Numbered from the stretch's first letter, positions 33,105-43,719 are shown. The stretch: 44,335 nucleotides of DNA from Oscillospiraceae bacterium (GCA_017541275.1 JAFXZM010000004.1:80832-125166), one strand, 5' to 3'. Translations and numbers: made by a program. The notes: generated from the sequence alone by a model not told the origin.

Positions 33105-33737
33105 ATGCCGATCTGCAAAAACTGCGGCGAGCCTGCAATGCCGGATTCCGTGCTCTGTATGAGATGCGCGGAGCAGCAGCGCCCGCACCGCCGGCCGCTG
33201 TATATTATCCCAGTCATTCTGCTGTTTTCGCTTCTGATGCTGTTTACCGTGCTGTACTTCCGGAATTCGCCCGAAAAGCGTGCGGAAACCATGCTGAACA
33301 GCTTTGCGAAGGGCTACCTCACCGGCGATACCGAGGCCGCCCTGAGCATCATGCCGCAGTGCGAAATTACCGATCTGAAGCGCGAATGGGGCGAGGACGG
33401 CTATAAGGAATTCATCCACACCTCGCTCGTTTACGGCAAGGCAGAATTCCTCGATGCCAATTACGGCGAAAATGTATCCGTCCGGTTCCGGGATATTGCC
33501 TGCAAGGAAATGAAGCCCGCGAAAATCCATAAGCTGGAAAAGCACCTGAAAAGTGTATATCACGCAGAAGCAAAAATTCAGAAGGCATATTATGTTTCCT
33601 GCACGGTCTGTGTTTCGGGCAGCGAACGCTCGGAGGAGCTGCCCTCCTCCGATCATCTCGTGCTCATCAAAATCGGCGGGAAATGGAGCCTTTACGGTAC
33701 CTCTCCGGAAATGCTTGCGCCGGATAATCAGGTCTGA
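33105..33737 (+). CDS. Zinc-ribbon membrane protein of unknown function
   Basis: A 210-residue protein. An N-terminal zinc ribbon (C-x2-C at residues 4-7, C-x2-C near 18-21) faces the cytoplasm, then one membrane helix (about 31-52), then an extracytoplasmic domain of about 155 residues of no recognised family; its size and pattern (AETMLNSFAKGYLTGD) resemble NTF2/DUF4878-like folds. RBS is AAGGAGGCGG. It lies between folD and the GH2 gene on the same strand. Confidence 0.72.
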   Translation: MPICKNCGEPAMPDSVLCMRCAEQQRPHRRPLYIIPVILLFSLLMLFTVLYFRNSPEKRAETMLNSFAKGYLTGDTEAALSIMPQCEITDLKREWGEDGYKEFIHTSLVYGKAEFLDANYGENVSVRFRDIACKEMKPAKIHKLEKHLKSVYHAEAKIQKAYYVSCTVCVSGSERSEELPSSDHLVLIKIGGKWSLYGTSPEMLAPDNQV

Positions 33738-33807
33738 TGCCGCCGGAATGCAGTCCGCGCATGCCGGAACAGAACCGTGAGCCAGCCTATGTCAAAGGAG
33801 CAGCTTG

Positions 33808-36582
33808 ATGAATTCAGCTTTTGATATCGGCGGAGCGTGGCAGCTCTGCCTTGATCCGTCACCGGGCAGCTTCCGCGAGCCGCCTGCCGCGTTCCCGATG
33901 ACCATGCAGCTTCCCGGCACGACCGCACAGCAGCAGATCGGCCGGTATAACGAATGCCGCGAGGACGGCTTTCTCACCGAAAAATATCCCTTTTCCGGGC
34001 AGATCTGGCTGCGGAAAACTGTCTTTCTGACGCAGGAGGAATGCGGCAGGCATTGCGTTCTGTATCTGGAACGCACCCGCATGACACAGCTCTGGGTCAA
34101 CGGAAAATACGCCGGCAGCGAAAACAGCCTGTGTACACCGCATGTCTATGACCTCACCGGCCTGCTGACACCGGAGACAGAGCTTGTGCTTTGTGTGCGG
34201 AATATCGGCTATCCGGTTCCCGGCGGGCACATGACCTCGCCGGATACGCAGACAAACTGGATCGGCATAATCGGAAAAATGCAGCTCAGATTTCATGCGG
34301 CTGTGTATTTGTCAGCGCTGCGTGCCTTTCCGGATGCAGCAGCCGGAACCGTCACGGTCAGAGGCGTGCTGCACGGTGCGCAGTCCGTCACGGCGCAGGT
34401 GACCGTGCAGGAACTGCCGACCCCGAAGCAGAAGCCCCTGCGCACAGAGCTGACGCTGACCGCTGACGAAAACGGCGCATTCTCCGTGCAGCTTCCGCTG
34501 ATGCAGAATGCACCGCGCTGGTGTGAATATGACACACAGATGATTGCGGCGGTGTTTTCTCTGCCGGACAATGAGCATGCCGTTCTGGAATTCGGCCTCC
34601 GCGATTTCAAAGCCCGCGGCGATCATTTTGAGCTGAACGGCATTCCGGTGATGCTGCGCGGAAAGCATGACGGCATGGTCTTTCCGCTGACCGGCGCCGC
34701 ACCGGCGTCCTTTGACGAATGGTATGACGCGCTGCACTGCTACAGGCAATGGGGCATCAATCATATCCGCTTTCACACCTGCTGCCCGCCGGAGGCCGCC
34801 TTCTGTGCGGCAGATGAACTCGGCATCTTCATGGAGCCGGAGCTGCCCTTCTGGGGCACGCTCGATGCACCCGGCGGCGAAAAATATGACAAAGCACAGC
34901 AGGATTACCTCATCCGCGAAGGGCTGCGCATCTGCCGCAGCTTCGGGAATCACCCGTCATTCGTGATGCTTTCGCTGGGCAATGAGCTCTGGGGCAGTCC
35001 GGAGCGGCTCGGCGGGATCATTGATATGCTGCGCGAAGCCGACCCCCGCCCGCTCTATACGCAGGGCAGCAACAATTTTCAGCATATGCCGGTGCAGATT
35101 CCGCAGGAGGACTTCTGGACGGGTGTGCGCACGGGAAAAGGACGGCTCATCCGCGGCTCCTTTGCGACCTGCGATGCGCCGATCGGGCGGCTTCAGACCC
35201 ATGCGCCCTCGGCCGCGTGGGATTATGAGCAATACCTGACGCCGGAGGAAACCGGCGGTTCTGCGGAACATTCCGCAGGAGAAGCCGAGATCGGCATTCA
35301 GTACGGTACGGGCGTGAAGCGCGTGCGGGCACAGTATGCAGGAGCGCTTGTGCCGACGGTTCCGGTTGTGACGCATGAGATCGGACAGTACAATGTTTAC
35401 CCCGATTTCAGTGAGATTCCGAAATACACGGGCGTGACCGCGGCGCGGAATTTTGAGATTTTCCGCGAACGGCTCGAAGCGGCGGGCATGGGCAGTCAGG
35501 CGGCGGATTTCTTCCGCTGCTCCGGGCAGCTCTCCCGCGACTGCTACAAAATGGAAATTGAGGCTGCCATGCGCTCGCCGCATATCGCGGGCTTTCAGCT
35601 TCTGGATTTGCAGGATTTTCCCGGTCAGGGCACTGCGCTTGTCGGCATGCTGAATGCGCTGCGCGAAAACAAGGGCTTCATCGAACCGGCACAGTGGCGC
35701 GGCTTCTGCGGCGACCTCGTGCCGCTGGCTGTGTTCGATTCCTATGTTTTGGAGGCAGGGCAGATGTTCCGAGCGGGCATTGCACTCCGCATCAGCCGGC
35801 CGCACCTTGCCGCTCAGCCGATGCACTGCACATTTGTCTGCGGCGATTTCCGGTATGCGCAGGAGATTGCGGTGCCGGAGCTGACGCCGGGCTTTGTCCG
35901 GCTGAGTGAGCTGACGCTGATGCTGCCGGAAGCCCTCGCAGGCAGTGCGGAGCTGACACTCTCGCTCCCGGATGCAGGCGTGCAGAACCGCTGGGCGCTG
36001 ACCGTGCTGCCGCCGGCGGCACCGGTGCGGGCGGATGTCATCACCGCACACAGCTTTACCGAGGCCGAGCCGCATCTGCAAAACGGCGCGCACGTACTGC
36101 TGCTGCCGGAACGGATCAGCGAGACCGTACCGGGCTTTTACTGCGCAGATTTCTGGAATTATCACATGTTCCGCATCATATCGGAATCCATGGGCAAAGA
36201 GCCGCCCGTCGGCACGATGGGGCTCTGTATCGACAGCGCACACCCGATCGCAAGGGCGATGTTCAGTGCGGATTATTCCGCGCCGCAGTGGTATATGCCC
36301 GTCACGCATGCGGACTGCGCCGTGCTCGATGCCGCGCCGGAGGGATACCGTCCGGCAGTGCAGATGATTGACAATGTCGAGCGGAATCACCGCCTCGGCA
36401 TCCTGTTTGAGACATCGGTTTCCGGCGGCTCCCTGCTGGTCTGCACGGTGCGCTTTGACGAAGCACCGGACGATATCGCAATGAACCGGCTGCATCATGC
36501 GGTCACGGATTATGTCCGTTCGGCGGCATTTGCGCCGGCAGAGGCGCTCTCCGCAGAGCTGCTGCGGACGCTGTTCGGCTGA
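33808..36582 (+). CDS. Glycoside hydrolase family 2 enzyme, beta-galactosidase/mannosidase-like
   Basis: A 924-residue cytoplasmic enzyme without a signal peptide. It starts with a jelly-roll sugar-binding domain (about 1-170), an immunoglobulin-like domain (about 170-270) and a TIM barrel (about 270-620). The acid/base is Glu393 in SLGNELWG and the candidate nucleophile is Glu524 in VTHEIGQY. C-terminal beta domains complete the protein. Family 2 enzymes release terminal beta-linked sugars; specificity cannot be read from sequence. I chose ATG at 33808, 7 nt after AAAGGAG, over the TTG codon directly before it. Confidence 0.85.
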   Translation: MNSAFDIGGAWQLCLDPSPGSFREPPAAFPMTMQLPGTTAQQQIGRYNECREDGFLTEKYPFSGQIWLRKTVFLTQEECGRHCVLYLERTRMTQLWVNGKYAGSENSLCTPHVYDLTGLLTPETELVLCVRNIGYPVPGGHMTSPDTQTNWIGIIGKMQLRFHAAVYLSALRAFPDAAAGTVTVRGVLHGAQSVTAQVTVQELPTPKQKPLRTELTLTADENGAFSVQLPLMQNAPRWCEYDTQMIAAVFSLPDNEHAVLEFGLRDFKARGDHFELNGIPVMLRGKHDGMVFPLTGAAPASFDEWYDALHCYRQWGINHIRFHTCCPPEAAFCAADELGIFMEPELPFWGTLDAPGGEKYDKAQQDYLIREGLRICRSFGNHPSFVMLSLGNELWGSPERLGGIIDMLREADPRPLYTQGSNNFQHMPVQIPQEDFWTGVRTGKGRLIRGSFATCDAPIGRLQTHAPSAAWDYEQYLTPEETGGSAEHSAGEAEIGIQYGTGVKRVRAQYAGALVPTVPVVTHEIGQYNVYPDFSEIPKYTGVTAARNFEIFRERLEAAGMGSQAADFFRCSGQLSRDCYKMEIEAAMRSPHIAGFQLLDLQDFPGQGTALVGMLNALRENKGFIEPAQWRGFCGDLVPLAVFDSYVLEAGQMFRAGIALRISRPHLAAQPMHCTFVCGDFRYAQEIAVPELTPGFVRLSELTLMLPEALAGSAELTLSLPDAGVQNRWALTVLPPAAPVRADVITAHSFTEAEPHLQNGAHVLLLPERISETVPGFYCADFWNYHMFRIISESMGKEPPVGTMGLCIDSAHPIARAMFSADYSAPQWYMPVTHADCAVLDAAPEGYRPAVQMIDNVERNHRLGILFETSVSGGSLLVCTVRFDEAPDDIAMNRLHHAVTDYVRSAAFAPAEALSAELLRTLFG

Positions 36583-36591
36583 GGAGATCAT

Positions 36592-37257
36592 ATGGAACAA
36601 ACAAAAAAACATGTACCGCTTTCGGTGCTGCTTGTCTACTTTCTGCTGTTTTCCGGCGCATGGACGGCCGCGGAGCTGCTGCTGAAGGACAGGCTCTTCC
36701 CGGAAAATGCCGTGCTGATGACCCTGATGCGGGACGGCATCCTCAAAAACCTGATCTGGACGCTGCCCGCGGTGCTGTTGGTCCGGCGCTATGCGGACTG
36801 CATGCTTGTCCGGCTGAAGGAGATGTTCACAAACAAAATTCCGTGGGGGAGGCTGCTCGCGGCGCTCGCCGCGGTCACGGCTTACCTGCTGTTTTCCGCT
36901 TACCGCACGCACGGAAGGCTCGCGGTGCAGCCGTCCTTCGGGCTTGACAAGCTCCTCATTGTGCTGTTTGTCGGCATTACGGAGGAAATGGTTTTCCGCG
37001 GCTGGCTGCTCAATGCCACGGCCAGGCACGACGATGACTTCATCGCAATGGGAATCAATGCGCTGATGTTTCTCTGCATCCATTTCCCGATCTGGATTCA
37101 TGACGGGAAATTCGTCCATACTATGACGCATTTGGGGTTTGTCATGATAATCATACTGAGCTTTATGTTCAGCACTGTTTTCCTCAAAACGAAAAATCTG
37201 CTCGCACCGATTCTGCTGCATATGCTGTGGGATCTGCTCGTATTTATGTTCTGCTAA
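36592..37257 (+). CDS. CPBP-family intramembrane metalloprotease
   Basis: A 221-residue polytopic membrane protein with the three CPBP/CAAX motifs: E131-E132-M-V-F-R136, the LCIHFP segment with His164, and a late HMLWDLL. Family members include CAAX-type proteases and bacteriocin self-immunity proteins; no bacteriocin genes are near. It starts 9 nt after the GH2 stop. Confidence 0.85.
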   Translation: MEQTKKHVPLSVLLVYFLLFSGAWTAAELLLKDRLFPENAVLMTLMRDGILKNLIWTLPAVLLVRRYADCMLVRLKEMFTNKIPWGRLLAALAAVTAYLLFSAYRTHGRLAVQPSFGLDKLLIVLFVGITEEMVFRGWLLNATARHDDDFIAMGINALMFLCIHFPIWIHDGKFVHTMTHLGFVMIIILSFMFSTVFLKTKNLLAPILLHMLWDLLVFMFC

Positions 37258-37269
37258 GGAGGCTCTGCT

Positions 37270-37761
37270 ATGGAAATCAAGGAAGATCAGATCATCGTCG
37301 GCACGATGTTCAAAAAGAAATTTCAGTGGTATGTCACGGAAAAGACAATCTGGCGGCTCGACTACCGCCGCTACTATGACAGCCTCGATCTGCGGTATAA
37401 GCGGCAGGGAAAATCGCTGTACGAATTTGTCAGAGAGATCGGCTCATTCGGCGAGTTTCTGACTACGCGCTTCCGCATTCCGGTTGTGGATAAATCCACG
37501 GCAAAGGAATTCTTCGAGAAGATCATGCTCTCCGCGACGGACAGCTCCGAGCTTGCATACATGTTCATGCGCGCGGAAACTGACGGGGAGCGCAAAAAGC
37601 TGCTTCCGCTGCTCTATGTCGATTTCGACAGCAGCGCCCTGTATTCGCTGCTGCCGGCGGAGGACCGCTTCGAGGACTTTGTGCCCGACGGCTGGCGCGG
37701 CAGCAGACAGAACTTCGAGAAGCTCATTCCGCTGAAGGAGCGCTATTGGGTCGAGCCGTAA
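37270..37761 (+). CDS. Protein of unknown function
   Basis: A 163-residue soluble-looking protein with no signal peptide, membrane segment or recognised motif. It is rich in aromatic and charged residues (FQWYVTEKTIWRLDYRRYYD near the start). RBS is AAGGAGGC, and it lies 12 nt after the CPBP gene, so it probably ends the same transcript. Confidence 0.7.
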   Translation: MEIKEDQIIVGTMFKKKFQWYVTEKTIWRLDYRRYYDSLDLRYKRQGKSLYEFVREIGSFGEFLTTRFRIPVVDKSTAKEFFEKIMLSATDSSELAYMFMRAETDGERKKLLPLLYVDFDSSALYSLLPAEDRFEDFVPDGWRGSRQNFEKLIPLKERYWVEP

Positions 37762-37861
37762 TCTATGCAGCCTGCATCAGCAAATTGCATAAGGAACGAA
37801 TCTATCATTCCGGTTTCTTCGTGAGTTTCGGAAAATGGAAACTGAACTGCTCCGAAATGAC

Positions 37862-37891
37862 TTGACAGAATATCACAGTATCGTTTATAAT
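37862..37891 (+). promoter_or_regulatory. Promoter of the zinc-ribbon membrane protein gene at 38001
   Basis: TTGACA at 37862-37867, an 18-nt spacer and TATAAT at 37886-37891. Confidence 0.86.
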
Positions 37892-38000
37892 ATTTCTGAC
37901 CTGCATGCGCTGCGCCGGAAACGGAACAGCCGGCAGCTTCAATCGCATGTGCGGAATCCCGCACGGCACCGTACTTTTACACAAAAGAGAGGTAAACGCT

Positions 38001-38666
38001 ATGGTTTGTAAGGTTTGCGGACGCAATAATCCGGAGGGACAGTATACCTGTATCGGATGCAGCGCCGTTCTGGGCTCATCTGACAGCGGTATGTCAAACG
38101 GCATGCCGGGCGTTTCTGCGCCGAGTACATATTCCTCAAGCGCATTCCCCACTCCGATGCCGTCTTCGGCTCCGTATTCATCGCCGACCGGCTATACGCC
38201 CGGCAGCTTCGTTACATCGGCGAAAAAGCAGCTCAATGTTTTCGGGCTTGTCGCAGCACTCCTGTATGCACTGAGCGCGCTGCTGAAATTTGCGACTGTA
38301 ACGGTCGAGGTGCTCGGCTTCCCGTATTCGGAAAGCGTCAGACTCATCCCACACGCCGCAGGCTTTGTCGTTATCGGCCTCGCCGCCGCCGCGATTGTTG
38401 CTTCCATAAACCGCAATAATCTGGCGCTGATCGGCACGGGTGCTCTCGCATTGGTTCATATGCTGTACCGGGTTGTCACATTCGATAATTATTCGCGCGA
38501 TGTGCTGAATGAGCTGAACAGCGAGCTGAGCGGATATGACTACTCTGAATATCTGAGCATTGATATTACCAAGGACGGCGGCTTCTGGCTGCTGGTGTTC
38601 GGCGCCGTGATGCTGCTCGTCGCGGGCGTTGTATCATTGATTCTCGATAAAAAAGAAGGCTTCTGA
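38001..38666 (+). CDS. Zinc-ribbon protein with membrane domain
   Basis: A 221-residue protein. An N-terminal zinc ribbon (C-x2-C near residues 3-6 and 17-20) is followed by a Ser/Pro/Thr-rich flexible linker (about 24-72) and a membrane domain with three to four helices (about 80-215). No enzyme motif is seen. Similar architectures are common in Ruminococcus-type genomes and lack a defined role. ATG at 38001 with AGAGAGGT upstream begins the zinc ribbon. Confidence 0.75.
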   Translation: MVCKVCGRNNPEGQYTCIGCSAVLGSSDSGMSNGMPGVSAPSTYSSSAFPTPMPSSAPYSSPTGYTPGSFVTSAKKQLNVFGLVAALLYALSALLKFATVTVEVLGFPYSESVRLIPHAAGFVVIGLAAAAIVASINRNNLALIGTGALALVHMLYRVVTFDNYSRDVLNELNSELSGYDYSEYLSIDITKDGGFWLLVFGAVMLLVAGVVSLILDKKEGF

Positions 38667-38676
38667 TTCTGTTCTG

Positions 38677-38708
38677 CATCCCCCGGTCATCTGGCCGGGG
38701 GATGTTTT
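38677..38708 (+). terminator. Terminator after the zinc-ribbon gene
   Basis: A perfect 10-bp stem (38677-38686 with 38695-38704), followed by TTTTG. Confidence 0.87.
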
Positions 38709-38774
38709 GTATCGGCAGAATGCACAAATCAGCCCGCGTGAATTCGGCAGATATCCGAAATCTTCGCCCGTATC

Positions 38775-38803
38775 TTGCAGGAAGCAGCCGATTATGATAC
38801 AAT
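38775..38803 (+). promoter_or_regulatory. Promoter of the gene at 38848
   Basis: TTGCAG at 38775-38780, a 17-nt spacer and TACAAT at 38798-38803. Confidence 0.78.
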
Positions 38804-38847
38804 GAATATCAGAAAAAACCGCATCAGCGGGAAACGGAGGTATTCCA

Positions 38848-39417
38848 ATGGCAAATGCAAAGCATCCCGGAAAAAAACTCATTATATTCGGCAAGGTCAT
38901 TTTCTTCCTGACCCTCATCCTCATGACCGGCGCCGGTGTCATGGCCGGTGAGGTGGTGTTCCACGATGATGAGCTGTTTTTCATCGGCGGCCTGATCGGC
39001 TTTGCCGCCGGATTCATCATCGGCTGGCTGAATTCGATTTTGCTGATCGCATTCGGCGAGCTGGTCGAGAATTCTACGATCATCCGCGAGCATATTACCG
39101 GCATGTCCGCACCGGCCGGCGGCTATCTGCCGGAGCCGGACTATGACAATCCGCCGGAGCCGCCGCAGAGACAGCCTGCACCTGCCCGCCGGAAAAAACA
39201 GCAGGAAGCAGCCGCCGGAAGCTATATGCACGATTTGCAGACCGTGCCGGCAGTTCCGCCGGTGTCCTCCCCTGCCTCCTATGCGAAGGATATTGATACC
39301 GCACCTGCGCTTCCGCAGACTACGCCGCCGCAGCAGCAGATGATGTGCCCGATCTGCCGGAACATCGTCGCCGCAGACGCTGCCTTCTGCAAGCACTGCG
39401 GTACCAGATTCGGCTGA
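38848..39417 (+). CDS. Membrane protein with C-terminal zinc ribbon
   Basis: A 189-residue protein with two membrane helices (about 11-33 and 44-69), a Pro/Gln-rich linker (about 95-165) and a C-terminal zinc ribbon (CPICRN and CKHCG). This is the reverse order of the neighbouring zinc-ribbon protein. Function is unknown. RBS is AACGGAGG. Confidence 0.75.
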   Translation: MANAKHPGKKLIIFGKVIFFLTLILMTGAGVMAGEVVFHDDELFFIGGLIGFAAGFIIGWLNSILLIAFGELVENSTIIREHITGMSAPAGGYLPEPDYDNPPEPPQRQPAPARRKKQQEAAAGSYMHDLQTVPAVPPVSSPASYAKDIDTAPALPQTTPPQQQMMCPICRNIVAADAAFCKHCGTRFG

Positions 39418-39429
39418 GCTGCCCGCAGA

Positions 39430-39463
39430 CCCGTTGTGCCTCCGCAGTACAGCGGGCTTTTTT
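39430..39463 (+). terminator. Terminator upstream of parA
   Basis: An 8-bp stem with one G-T pair (39430-39437 with 39449-39456), followed by CTTTTTT. Confidence 0.82.
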
Positions 39464-39561
39464 ACCGGATTGTGAAGAATAACCGGAATTCAACAGAAAA
39501 ATGCGGCGAAATTCTCTTTCCGGCGCTGCCGCTCCGGCATGTGAAACGCGGGCATCCCCTC

Positions 39562-39590
39562 TTTACATTTCCTTTTTAATATGGTATAAT
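39562..39590 (+). promoter_or_regulatory. Promoter of the parA-parB operon
   Basis: TTTACA at 39562-39567, a 17-nt spacer and TATAAT at 39585-39590. Confidence 0.86.
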
Positions 39591-39661
39591 GAAGGATAAC
39601 AAACAGAAAAATATGCCGGAGCTGAAGTGCTGCGGCAATGTGTAAAGGAGGCACTGCCCTT

Positions 39662-40468
39662 ATGGGTAAAATCATTGCGGTCGCGAACCAGAAAGGCGGC
39701 GTCGGCAAGTCTACAACCGTCGTCAGCCTCGCAGCTTATCTCGGCATGCGCGGAAAAAAGGTTCTGTGCATCGACACCGATTCGCAGGGAAATACCACAA
39801 CCGGCCTCGGCATTGCGAAAAAGGGGCTTCCCTGCTCCTGCTATGAGGTGCTCATCGGGAAATCCCGCATTCAGGATGCGATCGTCGAAACCGAATTTGA
39901 AAACGTCAGCCTCGTGCCCGCCGTTTCCGCTCTCGCAGGCGCGGAGATTGATCTCATTGAGGTCGATAACCGTGTGCAGCGTCTGAAAATGGCGCTGATG
40001 ACCTGCCGCCTCTCCTATGACTATATCCTCATCGACTGCCCGCCCTCGCTGAGCCTCGTCACGCTCAATAACCTCGTTTCGGCGGATTCCGTGCTCATCC
40101 CGATGACGGCGGAATTCCTCTCGCTGGAGGGTCTGTCGCAGCTCTATGAGACCATCCGCATTGTCAAATCCAAGTATAACCCCGGCCTCGAAATTCAGGG
40201 CATCCTGTTTACGATGTACGACGCACGGCTCAATCTTTCCGTGCAGGTCGTAGAGGAGGTCGAAAAATATTTCCCCGGCAAGGTCTTTCAGACGAAAATT
40301 CCGCGGAATGTCCGCCTTTCGGAGGCGCCCAGCCACGGCAAGCCCGTGTTCTATTACGACCGTTCCTCAAAGGGCGCGGAGGCTTATGAAATGCTCGGCC
40401 ATGAGCTGCTGGGCGAGCCGCTTGAACCCGACAGAAAACCCAGACGCTTCATCTTCAGCCGGAGATAA
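39662..40468 (+). CDS. parA: Chromosome-partitioning ATPase ParA/Soj
   Basis: A 268-residue ATPase with the deviant Walker A motif K11-GGVGK-S17-T, the switch I region DTDSQGNTT and Walker B ILIDCPPSLS. The C-terminal LSEAPSHGKPVFYYD block is typical of the Soj family. It binds DNA as an ATP dimer and works with ParB in chromosome segregation or replication control. RBS AAAGGAGG lies 10 nt before the ATG. parB follows 44 nt later. Confidence 0.94.
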   Translation: MGKIIAVANQKGGVGKSTTVVSLAAYLGMRGKKVLCIDTDSQGNTTTGLGIAKKGLPCSCYEVLIGKSRIQDAIVETEFENVSLVPAVSALAGAEIDLIEVDNRVQRLKMALMTCRLSYDYILIDCPPSLSLVTLNNLVSADSVLIPMTAEFLSLEGLSQLYETIRIVKSKYNPGLEIQGILFTMYDARLNLSVQVVEEVEKYFPGKVFQTKIPRNVRLSEAPSHGKPVFYYDRSSKGAEAYEMLGHELLGEPLEPDRKPRRFIFSRR

Positions 40469-40512
40469 CTGCTCCGGCGCATCCCATTTCAATACAGAAA
40501 GCAGGCGAGAAT

Positions 40513-42880
<2,368 letters not shown>

Positions 42881-42887
42881 GCACTGC

Positions 42888-42922
42888 GGCGCATGCGCGG
42901 CAACTCCGCTGCGTATGCGCCC
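42888..42922 (+). terminator. Probable terminator of guaB
   Basis: A long GC-rich inverted repeat (42888-42898 with 42912-42922, one G-T pair), followed by a T-rich stretch after about 18 nt. Confidence 0.65.
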
Positions 42923-42963
42923 TGCTTCTGACCCTTTTTCTTGCTTTATTTTCTCAAAACTGC

Positions 42964-42992
42964 TTGACAAACCCGGTTTTTTGTGCTATAAT
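42964..42992 (+). promoter_or_regulatory. Promoter of tRNA-Lys
   Basis: TTGACA at 42964-42969, a 17-nt spacer and TATAAT at 42987-42992, about 16 nt before the tRNA. Confidence 0.9.
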
Positions 42993-43008
42993 GATATCTG
43001 TCATATGC

Positions 43009-43081
43009 GAGAAATTAGCTCAGTTGGCAGAGCATCTCCCTTTTAAGGAGAGGGTCGAGGGTTCGAGCCCCTCATTTCTCA
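43009..43081 (+). tRNA. tRNA-Lys, anticodon UUU
   Basis: A complete cloverleaf: acceptor GAGAAAT/ATTTCTC, D-arm GCTCAGTTGGCAGAGC, anticodon loop CTTTTAA with TTT at 43042-43044, T-arm GGGTTCGAGCCC-like. CCA is not encoded. Its 3' end faces the integrase, so it is the likely integration site of the element that follows. Confidence 0.96.
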
Positions 43082-43097
43082 CTCATGAATATTTCGT

Positions 43098-43141
43098 AAA
43101 TACGCTGTTTTCCGATATTCGGAGGACAGCGTATTTTCTTT
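43098..43141 (+). terminator. Terminator of tRNA-Lys
   Basis: A perfect 11-bp stem (43098-43108 with 43126-43136) with a further CCGA/TCGG pairing inside the loop, followed by TTTTCTTTT. Confidence 0.86.
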
Positions 43142-43153
43142 TGGGCACTGTTT

Positions 43154-43175
43154 GAGGGCTCTATGAGGGCTCTAC
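43154..43175. repeat. 11-nt tandem direct repeat near the tRNA-Lys 3' flank
   Basis: GAGGGCTCTAT at 43154-43164 is followed directly by GAGGGCTCTAC at 43165-43175. It lies 73 nt after the tRNA on the side of the integrase, where arm-type integrase binding sites would be expected. That role is only a suggestion. Confidence 0.7.
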
Positions 43176-43186
43176 GCTAAAATTTG

Positions 43187-43221
43187 GAGGGATTCGCAGG
43201 CCTTGATGAATCCCTCTTTTT
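43187..43221 (+). terminator. Terminator-like hairpin at the element edge
   Basis: A perfect 9-bp stem (43187-43195 with 43208-43216), followed by TTTTT. No gene on the plus strand ends just before it. Confidence 0.75.
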
Positions 43222-43224
43222 GCG

Positions 43225-43290
43225 CTATTTTGCTTTTCTCTTGGTGCCCTCGGACGCTTCATCAGGCTTCTTGTGCTGCGAAATGAGCAT
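43225..43290 (-). pseudogene. Vestigial C-terminal tail of a second integrase
   Basis: On the minus strand the frame reads MLISQHKKPDEASEGTKRK and on to a TAG stop. The first 13 residues equal the end of the integrase at 43720; over 39 nt (43252-43290 versus 43747-43785) 34 bases match. No recombinase domain precedes it, since upstream codons soon lose similarity. It is best read as a scar of an earlier integrase gene. Confidence 0.75.
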
Positions 43291-43355
43291 GGAATACGAG
43301 TAATTCTTGGAGGTAGAAACTAATTGGACTTTTATTGGTAATTGCGTGAATCAAA

Positions 43356-43386
43356 TAGAAACCTGCTGTCATAAAATGGCAGCAGG
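43356..43386 (-). terminator. Terminator of the small AT-rich transcription unit
   Basis: On the minus strand, a perfect 7-bp stem (43386-43380 with 43368-43362) with an 11-nt loop, followed by TTTCTATTTG. Confidence 0.72.
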
Positions 43387-43397
43387 TGGATATACAA

Positions 43398-43467
43398 TGG
43401 CGGGGTGCGGAGGATTTGAACCTCCCAGGTGCCTAACCAATATCGCAGTCATGGTTTATGACACCCC
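43398..43467 (-). other. tRNA-like structure with intact 3' half, no anticodon arm
   Basis: On the minus strand, GGGGTGT (43467-43461) pairs with GCACCCC (43408-43402, one G-T). A perfect T-arm precedes the latter (GGAGG, loop TTCAAAT, CCTCC), and a discriminator G plus encoded CCA follow. The middle has a weak D-like hairpin, but no 5-bp anticodon stem can be formed, so it is not a normal tRNA. It could be a tRNA pseudogene, an attachment-site relic or a tRNA mimic. Confidence 0.55.
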
Positions 43468-43662
43468 GCAGGCACCCTTCACCGTAAACCAAATCTTTTC
43501 ATTCTTCATATTAGAATCACTCCTTTTATCATTATTCATTTTCTTCGAGCTCTTTATCTTGCGATCAAGAGCCACTCCTTCAAAAATAAATTTGAACAGA
43601 AGAGGCAATGAACATGTTGGAGCACCTAACCATGTTGAAATCACTGCGATAATGATTAGCAT
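43456..43662 (-). CDS. Possible small protein in the element edge (68 aa leaderless, or 17 aa from an internal start)
   Basis: The long form starts at 43662, about 2 nt after the predicted transcription start, and has a hydrophobic N-terminus (MLIIIAVISTWLGAP) that could span the membrane. An internal ATG at 43509 has the best Shine-Dalgarno of the region (AAAAGGAG, 10 nt spacing) and would give a 17-residue peptide, MKNEKIWFTVKGACGVS. The stop overlaps the 5' side of the tRNA-like structure. Codons are AT-rich, unlike the chromosome. I do not recognise either product. Confidence 0.35.
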   Translation of the reverse strand: MLIIIAVISTWLGAPTCSLPLLFKFIFEGVALDRKIKSSKKMNNDKRSDSNMKNEKIWFTVKGACGVS

Positions 43663-43670
43663 TTGAATAA

Positions 43671-43699
43671 ATTATAGCATGTTATAATCAACTTGTCAA
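43671..43699 (-). promoter_or_regulatory. Promoter of the small AT-rich transcription unit
   Basis: On the minus strand, TTGACA (43699-43694), a 17-nt spacer and TATAAT (43676-43671), both perfect consensus. It lies 21 nt beyond the integrase stop. Confidence 0.85.
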
Positions 43700-43719
43700 G
43701 TCAATTTCTAATGTTGCTG

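Noticed and set aside
34957-37221. Long open frame on the minus strand (754 codons) opposite the GH2 and CPBP genes
   Set aside because: Shadow of high-GC coding sequence; the plus-strand genes have catalytic motifs and ribosome binding sites, and this has neither.
39530-39550. GTGAAACG-like half of a parS site upstream of parA
   Set aside because: Only one half matches; the other arm of the 16-nt palindrome is absent.
43398-43467. tmRNA or an ordinary tRNA gene
   Set aside because: The segment is too short for tmRNA, has no tag frame within it, and cannot form an anticodon stem. I keep it only as a tRNA-like structure.
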